Below, one piece after another: positions 24,364 to 33,505 of a DNA stretch of 64,000 bases. The stretch comes from Deinococcus malanensis (GTDB lineage: Bacteria > Deinococcota > Deinococci > Deinococcales > Deinococcaceae): contig NZ_BMPP01000010.1 of NCBI RefSeq assembly GCF_014647655.1, positions 1-64,000 of the forward strand, given 5' to 3'. The notes below the pieces were generated by a model. It was not told where the DNA came from. It was given only the letters and a program-made list of their open reading frames with translations, and did no database searches. Numbering within the stretch: the first letter of the stretch is position 1; each line of letters starts with the position of its first letter. The translations under genes were made by a program, and so were the position numbers.

Positions 24364-25539
24364 TTACAGCACTTCGAACAGGCCGGCAGCGCCCATGCCA
24401 CCACCGACGCACATGGTGGCCACGACATACTGAACGCCCCGGCGCTTACCTTCCAGCAGGGCGTGGCCCACCAGACGGGCCCCGCTCATGCCATACGGAT
24501 GACCGATGGAAATGGCGCCACCGTTCACGTTGAGCCGGTCGTCTGGTATTTCCAGCCGGTCCTGACAGTACAGCACCTGCACAGCAAAAGCCTCGTTCAG
24601 TTCCCACAGGCCGATATCGTCAACCGCGAGCCCGAAGCGGCCAAGCAGTTTCGGCACCGCGAAGACCGGGCCGATGCCCATCTCGTCAGGTTCGGTCCCT
24701 GCCACGGCCATGCCCATGTACCGGCCCAGCGGCTTCAGGCCCCGGGTCTCTGCAAGACCGGCTTCCATGACCACGCAGGCTGCGGCGCCGTCAGACAGCT
24801 GGCTGGCATTGCCGGCAGTGATCTGGTTTTCCTGGCCGCGAACCGGCTTGAGGGACTGAAGCCCTTCGAGTGTGGTATCGGGCCGGTTGCCCTCATCCCG
24901 GCTGATTGTGATGTCCTTCATCGTGACTTCGCCAGTTTCCTTGTTCTGCACGGCCATACGGGTCGTGACCGGAATGATCTCGTCGTCAAACCGGCCCTCG
25001 GCCTGTGCCTGGGCGGTGCGCTGCTGCGAGCGCAGGGCATACTCGTCGCAGCGCTGCCGGCTGACGCCGTAACGCTGGCCGACCACCTCAGCCGTGTCGA
25101 TCATGGGCATATAGACGCCGTTGTGCATGGAAAGCAGTTCAGGGTCCGGGCCCACCCGCATTTCCGGAGTCTGGACCAGCGAGATCGACTCGACGCCCCC
25201 GGCGACACACACGTCCATGCGGTCCACGATGATCTGCTTGGCAGCGGTGGCAATCGACATCAGACCGCTGGCGCACTGGCGGTCAATCGACATGCCGGCC
25301 ACACCGACCCCCAGTCCGGCACGCAGCGCCGCATTGCGGCCAATCGTGGTCTGCACGCCCTGCTGCAGCGCCGCGCCGATGACGCAGTCGTCGATTTCGG
25401 CCGGCTGCACGCCAGAGCGCTCGACCGCCGCCCGGATGGCGTGGGCGGCAAGGGTCGGAGAAGGGGTGGCATTGAAGGCCCCCCGGTAGGCTTTGCCGAT
25501 AGGGGTGCGGGCGGTAGAGACAATAACTGCTTCACGCAT
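24364..25539 (-). CDS. acetyl-CoA C-acyltransferase (thiolase)
   Basis: 391 residues; begins [21 protein letters not shown]. The nucleophilic cysteine is in [11 protein letters not shown], the second histidine in [20 protein letters not shown], and the acid/base cysteine in [17 protein letters not shown]. It catalyses reversible condensation or cleavage of acyl-CoA plus acetyl-CoA in fatty acid degradation or synthesis of acetoacetyl-CoA. It is monocistronic here; AAGGAG precedes ATG 25539. Confidence 0.95.
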   Translation of the reverse strand: MREAVIVSTARTPIGKAYRGAFNATPSPTLAAHAIRAAVERSGVQPAEIDDCVIGAALQQGVQTTIGRNAALRAGLGVGVAGMSIDRQCASGLMSIATAAKQIIVDRMDVCVAGGVESISLVQTPEMRVGPDPELLSMHNGVYMPMIDTAEVVGQRYGVSRQRCDEYALRSQQRTAQAQAEGRFDDEIIPVTTRMAVQNKETGEVTMKDITISRDEGNRPDTTLEGLQSLKPVRGQENQITAGNASQLSDGAAACVVMEAGLAETRGLKPLGRYMGMAVAGTEPDEMGIGPVFAVPKLLGRFGLAVDDIGLWELNEAFAVQVLYCQDRLEIPDDRLNVNGGAISIGHPYGMSGARLVGHALLEGKRRGVQYVVATMCVGGGMGAAGLFEVL

Positions 25540-25713
25540 GACGGAACTCCTTTGGGGTGCGTCCGGAACGGACCTGGAAGGGCTTCAGGGCATCACTTCC
25601 TGAAATCAGGAAACCTGACGGATGGACAGGGTCATGGCCCGGGTCTGGGCCGGCAGCCCTGGAACTGGATAGAAACTGATCTCAGGATAGAGGCGTCAGT
25701 GTGGGGAGCTGCG

Positions 25714-26034
25714 TTACGGAGCTTCCGGCGCATTGACCACGGCATCATCAGCAGTTCCGTCGCCGTCTGTGTCGACCAGTCTGGCCGCCAGTTCGCCGTC
25801 AGCATCGGGATCGAGGGCGGGTGTGCGAGCGGGCTGCCCGGCTTCCGCCAGTTCGTCTTCCACGCCATGCAGGCCCGGTTGGCTGGCGGACCCGCTCAGG
25901 GCGCCGCCACCAGCGCTCGCTCCACTTTCGTCTACGGCTTCCTCGACATCTGGGGCGGACTGCTCGGGTGTCCTTGTCTGCTGGTCCTGGAAGGTCGAGG
26001 CGGGCTGATCGGTTCTGGTGTGTTCATCCGTCAT
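25714..26034 (-). CDS. acidic low-complexity protein
   Basis: 106 residues rich in Glu, Asp, Ala, Gln and Pro, with no hydrophobic core and predicted to be largely disordered. A central LDPDADGELAARLVDTDGDGTADDAVVNAPE has DxDxDG-like acidic loops that could bind calcium, like thrombospondin type 3 or EF-hand loops. AGGAACACATGACG is a usable ribosome binding site. Family unknown; the frame is long and uninterrupted, so I think it is real. Confidence 0.6.
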   Translation of the reverse strand: MTDEHTRTDQPASTFQDQQTRTPEQSAPDVEEAVDESGASAGGGALSGSASQPGLHGVEDELAEAGQPARTPALDPDADGELAARLVDTDGDGTADDAVVNAPEAP

Positions 26035-26127
26035 GTGTTCCTCCGTTCCGGCTCAGCGTAGTGAGGGCCGCCCTGAATTGAACGCGAGCGTCATTAAGCC
26101 GGGTTATCTCCTTTCCCGGCTGCCGTT

Positions 26128-28677
26128 CTAAAAAAGAATGTCCCCCGTCGCCGGGGGCCAAGCCATGAGGGAGAGAAACGGAAGGGAAGCGTTAAGCAGC
26201 GGTGCTGGTTCGGGCAGGTGGGTGATGGTGCGCTTCCATATCTTGCTGTCGGTGATGGTCTCGTCGGTAAATGAACCAGTGAACACACCGGTGCTCAGGT
26301 CCTCCTGACCGGTCAGGTCAAAGCCGTCCAGCCTCACATTCATGCGGTCGGTGTAGGAATCGGCGTCGTTGCTCTTCTGGCCCGTGCATTCGTCGTGCCT
26401 GGAAAAGGTGTCGTTGCCCTGGCCCGGGACGGTGCCGACCTTTTCCCGGTAATGCAGGTTGGTCAGCTTGTAGGTGCCGTCAAGCTTCAGGTGCAGGTAG
26501 ATCAGGTTGTCAGCGGTCTGCACGTTGCCGAACGCACTGTAGTCGTCAGTTTCCTTGTAATGGATCTTGCGTTCCTCGTAAGGTGGCCACTTGATGCACA
26601 GGACGCTGTAATCCATACGGAGTTCAGAAGTGCTTTGCACGGCATGAAGGCCTTTGGTCAGCAAGCGCACCTCATTGTCGTACTCCACCTCAATGCCCGA
26701 TACGGTGTACTCGTCACGCTGATTGAACGTGCTCTTGTAGGTGCCGCGGTCTGGGTGGCTGACGTCGGCCGGACCAGTTCTGGACAGGCTTTCGGTGACC
26801 GTGATGGTCCCAGACCAACCTTTCGTGGGGTTCGGCAGCGCCGCGTACCCGATCTTGATGCCCGGCAGGGGGACTGCCTCTGTATCGGCGAAGATCACGA
26901 ACTCCTGACCCGGAACGCTGTCCTTGTCTGCCGTCCAGTGAATGGTGTACTGACTGTTGCTACTAATCACCGGAAAATCGGTCAGCATGCGCCACTTGGG
27001 GGTCGAGCCCTCGCCCAGGTAGATGCGGAAGCCCTTGATGTTCTGGCGAAGAAGCGGGAAGTTCACTTTGTTGGGGTCCAGCGCCAGACGGAAGATCACC
27101 ACGTCGCCTTTCTTGTAGCTGGGGTTCTCCAGCGTGACGGTTCCGGTTGGAGACCACGCCAGTTCCTTTCTGGGCTTGATCTCAATCTTCGCGGTGGTGA
27201 CCTTGACCATATCCAGGAATTCCTCGAAGTCCTTCCCAGATCCCAGAACGCCCTCGAAGACCAGCCTGTATTCCGCGGCCACGGGCTTGTGCTCAGCCTG
27301 ATGCGCATCGGTGGCCAGTTTGGTTTCTAGCTTCATGCCGCCCTGCGCCTCCAGCGATTCGACCCGCAGGCGTTCGGAGGCGTGCGCACCGAATTCCAGC
27401 TTGGCGAACAGGAACGAGTACCCGCTGACTTCCGGCACAAACCCCGTGGGTAGTTCCGGCAGTTTCGGCGTGATGTTGCCGCTGGCAATGGGGTCAGCCT
27501 CGGCCACGTTCGAGCATGTCTGGCGGCAGTCGATGCCGAGCGCGTACTTCAGGCCGACCTCAGCCTTCGTCTCGATGCCGAACCCCACGGCCGGCAGCTT
27601 GCCCTCGAACTCCAGACCCACACCAATGGGAACCGAGGCCCCCAGAAACAGCCCCAGTGGGCCGGGCAGAGGAACGACCGGCCTGGCCAGCGTCAGGCGG
27701 CATCCGATCTTTCCGGTCAGGGTGGCGCTCACGGTGGGCTTGACCTCCATGGAGACGGTGGGCTGTCCGCGCACTACGACCTTGCGCCGCTCATTGGTCC
27801 ACTCCACGTCTACCTTGAGGTCCGGCGTCAGGATGAATTCGGTCTTGCTGAGGTCCATCGCAATCGCGTCGCCGTCCGATTCACACTGGAACGGCCCCAG
27901 GTTATATTCGGATTTCAGGGTGCGCAGGCCGCCGCTGCGCAGAACACTGCTCTGTTTCTGTGTGAACTTGACCCTGCCGCCGGGCAGATGTGTCACGTCA
28001 AATGCGTTGCGCATCTCCTGTGACAGGGCGTCGGGCGTCATGGCCACCGGAAGCTGCGCCTTGATGTCGATGTCAGGCAGCACCTCGTCCAGGGGAATGA
28101 CTTCCAGCGTAACGGTGTCACCCTGCACCTGCACCACGCGTCCGGCGACGGGTGTGCGCCCACGGTTGATCAGCACCTGACCGGGTTTGATCGCCGGAGG
28201 ATTTTTCAGCGGCACGGTATAGCGGAACCCCAGCCCGAAAGAAGCATTCGCGTCGGCAGGCGTGATGGGGGCGGCAAGGTTTTCGTCCGTGATGGTCACG
28301 GCCCCTTCAGGTGTCCGGGCCACGGCGACCAGGACACTGGCACGCGCTGGACCACTCTCGGCCGTAATCACCGTTGACCCGGAGGGTACGTTGGCGGTCA
28401 CCCGTCCCTGGGCGTCCACAGGAATGTTGGGGTTGGAACTGCTCCAGCGGACTGCGGCAGTGACCGGCTCGTTGCTGAAGTTGAACGCCTGTGCGCGCAC
28501 CGTGGTCTGCTCGCCCGGGCGCGTTAGCAGCAGGGTGTCGGTGGTCAGGACCAGCTGGGACGCAGCCGGGTCGGGCGCAGGGCTGGACGGGCTGGCTGGC
28601 AGGGTGCCACAGCCTCCAAGCACGAGGCTGGCGGCCATCAGGGTCCATCGGGTTGCCAGAAGGATGGAACTGCGCAT
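26128..28677 (-). CDS. large lipoprotein with bacterial Ig-like domain
   Basis: 849 residues starting after AAAGGAGCAAAG. The signal peptide ends at lipobox LVLGGC. Residues about 40-115 look like a BIG2 Ig-like domain (VLTTDTLLLTRPGEQTTVRAQAF, then VRWSSSNPNIPVDAQGRVTA). The middle is a long beta-rich region, with paired cysteines in CRQTC, and the C-terminal half has no recognised family. It is probably surface-exposed. The protein is monocistronic. Function unknown; length and lack of repeats argue against a simple adhesin. Confidence 0.8.
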   Translation of the reverse strand: MRSSILLATRWTLMAASLVLGGCGTLPASPSSPAPDPAASQLVLTTDTLLLTRPGEQTTVRAQAFNFSNEPVTAAVRWSSSNPNIPVDAQGRVTANVPSGSTVITAESGPARASVLVAVARTPEGAVTITDENLAAPITPADANASFGLGFRYTVPLKNPPAIKPGQVLINRGRTPVAGRVVQVQGDTVTLEVIPLDEVLPDIDIKAQLPVAMTPDALSQEMRNAFDVTHLPGGRVKFTQKQSSVLRSGGLRTLKSEYNLGPFQCESDGDAIAMDLSKTEFILTPDLKVDVEWTNERRKVVVRGQPTVSMEVKPTVSATLTGKIGCRLTLARPVVPLPGPLGLFLGASVPIGVGLEFEGKLPAVGFGIETKAEVGLKYALGIDCRQTCSNVAEADPIASGNITPKLPELPTGFVPEVSGYSFLFAKLEFGAHASERLRVESLEAQGGMKLETKLATDAHQAEHKPVAAEYRLVFEGVLGSGKDFEEFLDMVKVTTAKIEIKPRKELAWSPTGTVTLENPSYKKGDVVIFRLALDPNKVNFPLLRQNIKGFRIYLGEGSTPKWRMLTDFPVISSNSQYTIHWTADKDSVPGQEFVIFADTEAVPLPGIKIGYAALPNPTKGWSGTITVTESLSRTGPADVSHPDRGTYKSTFNQRDEYTVSGIEVEYDNEVRLLTKGLHAVQSTSELRMDYSVLCIKWPPYEERKIHYKETDDYSAFGNVQTADNLIYLHLKLDGTYKLTNLHYREKVGTVPGQGNDTFSRHDECTGQKSNDADSYTDRMNVRLDGFDLTGQEDLSTGVFTGSFTDETITDSKIWKRTITHLPEPAPLLNASLPFLSLMAWPPATGDILF

Positions 28678-29089
28678 TCTTTGCTCCTTTGCGGGTCGGC
28701 GGGAGGTTCTGGGGCAGGCCAGAGGACTAAAACCCAGAACCAGGACACAGGGTCAGGATCGGCGTCTGGCCGGTCCTGGCTCTTGGAAGAACGGCCCCAG
28801 TTTGAGATGCACCGACCACGCATGAGCTGTGGATCCCGGTGCCCGATTACCGTAGAAAGGGCGTCAAGGCATGGGATGACAGCAGGTCCGAAGTCAGGTC
28901 GCGGCGTTCCTCCGGGATGGGGAGCCGGAGCCGCGTGGAGGATTCGCATGGCTTGCGACAGCGCATCACAAGCGGAGGCACATGGCGTGCAGTGCTGGCG
29001 GGATCAACCTGTCATTCTCCTGCCACCAGCGTCTAGGTAGGTTGAACCACCATGAACGGACGAGGGCCAGGACGATGAAAGGAGAAGGG
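28678..29089. other. divergent intergenic region
   Basis: Between two divergent genes. It should hold both promoters, but I could not pick out convincing -35/-10 pairs. No RNA gene seen. Confidence 0.35.
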
Positions 29090-29287
29090 ATGGACCACGT
29101 AGACGGCAGGGACATTACCGCCGCGCCGGATGGGCGTGTATACGTCATGCGCATCTGGCGCGAGGGTTCCTCTGAGGCTGAGGTCTGGCGGGCGTCGGTT
29201 CGTGAGGGCACCAGCGGCGAGCGGCGTTACTTCACGAGCCTCGACGATTGCCTTGACCACCTGTATATGGAGTTCATGCGACCCTGA
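29090..29287 (+). CDS. small hypothetical protein
   Basis: 65 residues from ATG 29090, preceded by AAAGGAGAAGGG. Sequence MDHVDGRDITAAPDGRVYVM then RIWREGSSEAEVWRASVREG and FTSLDDCLDHLYMEF. The strand-strand-strand-helix pattern, ending in a helix with LxxLYMEF, resembles small DUF proteins common in Deinococcus, but I cannot name the family. Cytoplasmic. Confidence 0.6.
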   Translation: MDHVDGRDITAAPDGRVYVMRIWREGSSEAEVWRASVREGTSGERRYFTSLDDCLDHLYMEFMRP

Positions 29288-29364
29288 AGCGTGCGGAAGG
29301 CCCCAGGCTGCTGGCTACGTCCTGTGTCATCCTACAATCACCCTGGGTTTTCTACCCTGCAGCC

Positions 29365-29730
29365 ATGACTTCAATGGCGACCAGCACAGCAGGTCCTGGC
29401 AGGCGTGAAGCATGCGCCACAGCCCATGCCTACGACGTTCTGAGTGACCGGGCACGGCTCGTGGCCAGGGACCCGGCGGTCGTCGCGGCTATGCGGCGAC
29501 AAGGGACTCAACTCAATGACCTTCTGCGGGTGGTGCTCGACCTGTGCCCGGAACTGGACCTTCTTCCATTGCCCCTTCTGGCCCAGGAGTTGCGAAGCTG
29601 GATGTCCTGGGGTCCGGTCGGGTGCCGTGTCAGGACGCCCGGTGACCGGCCCGAGGGACAACCTGTTCGCCGGACGTACATTCGTCGCGCTGGACCAAAT
29701 GCCTTTTGCGTGTCGTGGAGGCTGCAGTGA
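29365..29730 (+). CDS. hypothetical protein, first gene of a three-gene unit
   Basis: About 121 residues, with a helical N-terminal half (YDVLSDRARLVARDPAVVAAMRRQG, LLRVVLDLCPELDLLPLPLL). Its stop overlaps the GTG start of the next gene (GTGA), which supports translation of both. No family recognised. Start could be ATG 29365 or 29374. Confidence 0.5.
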   Translation: MTSMATSTAGPGRREACATAHAYDVLSDRARLVARDPAVVAAMRRQGTQLNDLLRVVLDLCPELDLLPLPLLAQELRSWMSWGPVGCRVRTPGDRPEGQPVRRTYIRRAGPNAFCVSWRLQ

Positions 29731-30935
29731 AGTGCCGGCTGCTGGCATTCGTCATGCTGATGTCCTTCGGCGCGCAGGCCGCCCCACTGGGCACTCTGGC
29801 GTACCTCAGGGCTGGTGCCGCCTGGGTCGAGGTCCAGCCCGGAAAGGGAGCCCGGCAGATTCCGGACTCTGCTGGTGCTCGTCTGCTCGCCGTGTCACCG
29901 ACCAGCGGAGCGGTCGCGTTCATGGCTGCTTCATCAACCTCCGGCGCCCCGGCAGCGCAACTTCCATCCCTGAGGCCGTTTCTGAGCCAGCGGCCCTACA
30001 CGGTCAGTCAGCCGCTGGACCGTCTGGTGCCTGATTCTGCCCTGAAAACGGTGCGTGCCCGCTGGCTGACATGGGAGGGCGACGGGCGCAACCTGATTGC
30101 GGGCACGGACGCGGGCACCGTCGCCTGGGACCTGGTCCACCGCAAACGCTTTATTCCGAACCAGACACCGGGGTACCAGAGCACGTCGCAGGACGGCGAC
30201 GTCACCGCCGCGCCCGGCACCCTGCGCTCACCTGACGAACCCGGCGTTCTGCTCTACGGCCCAGGTGCCCGGCCCGGCACGGAGCTCTTCAGTGTGCGTG
30301 AGACCGGTCCCCTGATGGCAGCGCTGAGAACGCAGCCGCAGACTGGCCTGAGCCAGTTCCTGGCTCAGCTTGACCCCCGCACGCAGGCCAACGAAATGAA
30401 CTGGACGGTCTCCATACCCAGGGTGACGCCGGACGGCCGCCGAGTGTACTTCGCCTCGAATGTCGGATGGGGCGTGGGAAGTGCCGGCTCCACGACCTCG
30501 GCCATTTTCGAGGTGGAGGTGACGAACGTCAGGGTGCGGGCCCTGGGCTGGCTCGGGACCTTCTCGGGCATCGTGCAGGACGTGCGTCCGTCACCGGACG
30601 GAAAGCGCCTGCTGATTGTCCTGACCCGTCATGTCAGCAATATGGAGGTACAGACGCTGGTCTACACCGCTGACTCGGCCTCAAGGCAGCTGCGCGAGCT
30701 GGTCAGGGTGGACGCGGGGAAAGGCAGGCTCAGTGTCCTGGACAGCGCGTGCTGGCTGGCCGATTCCCGGCACGTTGCCCTGAGTGTGGCCTACCCCCGC
30801 CCACAGGACCTGACCCGCGCAAATGACTTCACGCCCGCCCCCGGGGCCCACGCCTTGATCGTGAAGGACACCGTGAGTGGCAAAGTGGTGCACCGCGTAG
30901 CGGGCGCCACAGGTGTGGCATGTGGACCGCGATGA
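29727..30935 (+). CDS. secreted beta-propeller-like protein
   Basis: About 402 residues from GTG 29727, with GGAGG eight bases upstream. An N-terminal signal peptide (CRLLAFVMLMSFGAQA) is followed by PD40-like blades: LLAVSPTSGAVAFMA, LTWEGDGRNLIAGTD, RVTPDGRRVYFAS, RPSPDGKRLLIVL and WLADSRHVALSV. It looks like a periplasmic TolB-type propeller. The stop overlaps the next start (ATGA), giving a translationally coupled trio. Confidence 0.7.
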   Translation: MKCRLLAFVMLMSFGAQAAPLGTLAYLRAGAAWVEVQPGKGARQIPDSAGARLLAVSPTSGAVAFMAASSTSGAPAAQLPSLRPFLSQRPYTVSQPLDRLVPDSALKTVRARWLTWEGDGRNLIAGTDAGTVAWDLVHRKRFIPNQTPGYQSTSQDGDVTAAPGTLRSPDEPGVLLYGPGARPGTELFSVRETGPLMAALRTQPQTGLSQFLAQLDPRTQANEMNWTVSIPRVTPDGRRVYFASNVGWGVGSAGSTTSAIFEVEVTNVRVRALGWLGTFSGIVQDVRPSPDGKRLLIVLTRHVSNMEVQTLVYTADSASRQLRELVRVDAGKGRLSVLDSACWLADSRHVALSVAYPRPQDLTRANDFTPAPGAHALIVKDTVSGKVVHRVAGATGVACGPR

Positions 30936-31372
30936 CCGGTGGCCGCGGCCGGGCAGCCCTTGTAGGCGCCGTGGCAAGTGCCCTGCGCCGTATAGGGCTG
31001 GCGCTGCTTGCTGCCGTGCTGGTTTCGTTGACGACAGCCACCGTCCTGGTCGTGGTGTCGCTGGTTATTGATGGAGCGCAGGCCTGGCGGGACGCGCCGT
31101 ATGGCTGGGTGGGTGTGTTTGCCCTGGCGCTGGCCTTCGGTCTGCCTGCGGCCCTGATGTTCGGGGTGCTGGTGGCCCCCGTGGCCGCCCTGGCCGGGCG
31201 GGTCCACCGCCTCTGGTCGGTTCTGACCTGTGTGCTGGGAGGTGGCGTGCTGGTCCTGATCACCACCAGTCTTTCCTTTGCTGTGCTTGGGCTCCTGGGC
31301 GGCCTGACCTATGCCGGACTGGAAGAGCGGTTCATCGCCCGGCGCAGGCCCGGACCGGGAGCCGACCTGTAA
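30932..31372 (+). CDS. small integral membrane protein
   Basis: About 146 residues from ATG 30932 (overlapping the previous stop), with three or four transmembrane helices: LALLAAVLVSLTTATVLVVV, WVGVFALALAFGLPAALMFG, then LVAPVAALAG and VLTCVLGGGVLVLITTSLSF. No family recognised. Coupling suggests a complex with the propeller protein upstream. Confidence 0.7.
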   Translation: MTGGRGRAALVGAVASALRRIGLALLAAVLVSLTTATVLVVVSLVIDGAQAWRDAPYGWVGVFALALAFGLPAALMFGVLVAPVAALAGRVHRLWSVLTCVLGGGVLVLITTSLSFAVLGLLGGLTYAGLEERFIARRRPGPGADL

Positions 31373-31376
31373 AGCC

Positions 31377-33452
31377 TCAGACAGATGGAGGCAGCGGCGG
31401 CTCGCCCTGGAGCACTGCGGGCGTCATGTTCAGAGTCGCCCGCAGCATCTGGACCTGACGCACGCCCTCCTGATCGCCAGTGGTCGTCAATGCCGAGACC
31501 GCCAGACTGTATAGGTCGTCCGCTTCACGCAACCGGCCGGTTGCCGCAGCCTCACCGGCCGCTTCCAGCAGCAGGGGCGCCGCACGGGCCGGGTCACCAC
31601 CGCTGAGCCAGTGACGGGCCACACGACCAGCCGGTACGCCGTGCCCCGAGAGTACCCGTGCGGCGCTGCGGTGAAGCAGGCGCCCAACAGCTGCCGGCAT
31701 ACCGGCCGCGACCGCCTCGTAGACAAGATCATGGCTGAACCGGTCTCCATGCATGATGTGCGCGGCTTCAAGCTCGGCCCAGGCGTCCGCGGCCGTCAGC
31801 AGTGGCGCGCCCAGCACTTCGGCCACGAGGTCGAAGGTATAGTCGCTTTGCAGGACAGCCGCAGCCCGCGCCGCCTGCAGGGCTCCAGTGGACAGGCCCT
31901 GCAGGCGGCGCGTCAGCACCTCGGCAACCTTGGGAGGCAGGGGCAAACGGCCGGTCACGCTGCGCAGGCCGTCCTTTTCAATCAGGTGCCGGACCGTTTC
32001 AAGCAGAAACTGCGGGTTGCCGCCTGTGAACTGAGCCAGTCGCGGCGAAAGCGCAGCCAGATCCGGGACGGCGAGTTCGTCGACCAGGCGCCGCACAAAG
32101 CCTTCGTCCAGCGCCTGCAACTCGATCAGAACGGCTTTGCCCTCGGCCACCTGACGGCGGATGAACGCCTCGCCGTCGGGCGTCATCTCGCCGCTGCGGT
32201 GGGCGCAGATCACGTGGGGGATGCCGCTGCTTCCTCCCAGCGGAAAGGCAGAGCCGAACAGCAGAAAGCCAGCCTCGATGGTGGCGAGGTCGCAGTACTG
32301 CATGTCGTCCACCGTCAGTACGTCCACGTCACGCAGGCCCAGCCCGAAGACATGCCCGACTGCCTCAAGCAGCCGCCCGTCAAGCTGGGGACGCGGCGCG
32401 TGGGCCTCACCCAGTTCGGGCACCAGCGGGCTCAACACCTCTCTCACCGTACTGCCAAGCTCCAGGCCAGGATTGGCCCTGAGAATCCGGCGGATGTTGC
32501 GGGCCGTGGCGGTAAACGGAGCAAAGTCGTCTCCGGGCCTGCCCTCGAGCGCCAGCACTCGCCCCTTGGAAGCGGCAAAATCGGCGATCAGACGCGTTTT
32601 GCCCATGCCCGGCTCACCGCTGACAAAGATCAGCTGACCCTGCGCCCAGGCCTCTTCCATGCGCCTCCAGGCGTCCTCACGCCCAACCAGCACCGGTGGC
32701 CGCAGCACGCTGACCGGCACCAGCGGACGTGGTGGCATGGCGGCAGGCAGCACGCCACCACGCGCAATATCTGCGGCCAGGGCCTGCGTTTCCGGCAGCG
32801 GCTCAACCTGTAGGTCCGCGCGCAGAACTTCGGCGCACTGCCCGTAGGCCGCGAGGGCCGCCGCAGGATCGCCGCTCAGGTAGTGCAGCCTCATCAACCG
32901 GCGCCAGGCGTCTTCGGAGAGCGGGTCAAGCTGTAACAGGCGCTGGATAAGTCGGGTGGCTGCGGCCCACTCACCCTGATTCTCGCAGTGCTGGGCGGCC
33001 TGGGCCAGTCGGCGGACGCGCAGGGCGTCCAGGCGCTCGCGTTCGGCACCCAGCCACTCCTCGAACTCGGGAATATCCAGCGACACGCCCTGCAGCAGCG
33101 TCCCGTCCAGCACGTCTCCGTCCGCCTGGTCTGACTGGGGCAGTGCCAGCAACGGCTCCAGGTCCACCTGCACGGTTGGGGCCAGCGCGAGCGGTTCCTG
33201 CGCGTGAACCAGCTCTGCCCGGCAGCTCTGGGCAAAACGGCGCAGCAGCTGCACCAGGTTGTTGCGCGATACCGCTTCAGTGTTATCCGGCCACAGCAGG
33301 CCGGCCAGACGCGAGCGTGGCGTAGGGCCTTCCAGCGCCAGATAGGTCAGCATGGCCAGGGTCCGGCCCTCGCAGCGCACCTGGCGGCCATCTGGCGCCA
33401 CCAGTCGGGGCTCACCAAGCACCGTCAACTGCCATTGGCCCTGCACTGTCAT
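31377..33452 (-). CDS. BTAD-family transcriptional regulator with AAA ATPase domain
   Basis: 691 residues. Residues 1-95 are a winged-helix DNA-binding domain of OmpR/SARP type (LTVLGEPRLVAPDGRQVRCE, LTYLALEGPTPRSRLAGLLW). Residues 100-235 form the bacterial transcriptional activator domain (helical, TPR-like: LRRLAQAAQHCENQGEWAAA, WRRLMRLHYLSGDPAAALAA). A STAND-like ATPase follows, with Walker A GEPGMGKTR and Walker B-like DVLTVDDMQY, then a helical C terminus. Such proteins sense a signal and activate target operons. It is a paralogue of the next gene; they lie 53 bases apart, in tandem. Confidence 0.88.
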   Translation of the reverse strand: MTVQGQWQLTVLGEPRLVAPDGRQVRCEGRTLAMLTYLALEGPTPRSRLAGLLWPDNTEAVSRNNLVQLLRRFAQSCRAELVHAQEPLALAPTVQVDLEPLLALPQSDQADGDVLDGTLLQGVSLDIPEFEEWLGAERERLDALRVRRLAQAAQHCENQGEWAAATRLIQRLLQLDPLSEDAWRRLMRLHYLSGDPAAALAAYGQCAEVLRADLQVEPLPETQALAADIARGGVLPAAMPPRPLVPVSVLRPPVLVGREDAWRRMEEAWAQGQLIFVSGEPGMGKTRLIADFAASKGRVLALEGRPGDDFAPFTATARNIRRILRANPGLELGSTVREVLSPLVPELGEAHAPRPQLDGRLLEAVGHVFGLGLRDVDVLTVDDMQYCDLATIEAGFLLFGSAFPLGGSSGIPHVICAHRSGEMTPDGEAFIRRQVAEGKAVLIELQALDEGFVRRLVDELAVPDLAALSPRLAQFTGGNPQFLLETVRHLIEKDGLRSVTGRLPLPPKVAEVLTRRLQGLSTGALQAARAAAVLQSDYTFDLVAEVLGAPLLTAADAWAELEAAHIMHGDRFSHDLVYEAVAAGMPAAVGRLLHRSAARVLSGHGVPAGRVARHWLSGGDPARAAPLLLEAAGEAAATGRLREADDLYSLAVSALTTTGDQEGVRQVQMLRATLNMTPAVLQGEPPLPPSV

Positions 33453-33505
33453 GGTGGTTCCAGGGTAGCAAAACGCGCACTCGGCGTTGTGAAAGGGCCC
33501 GCCGC

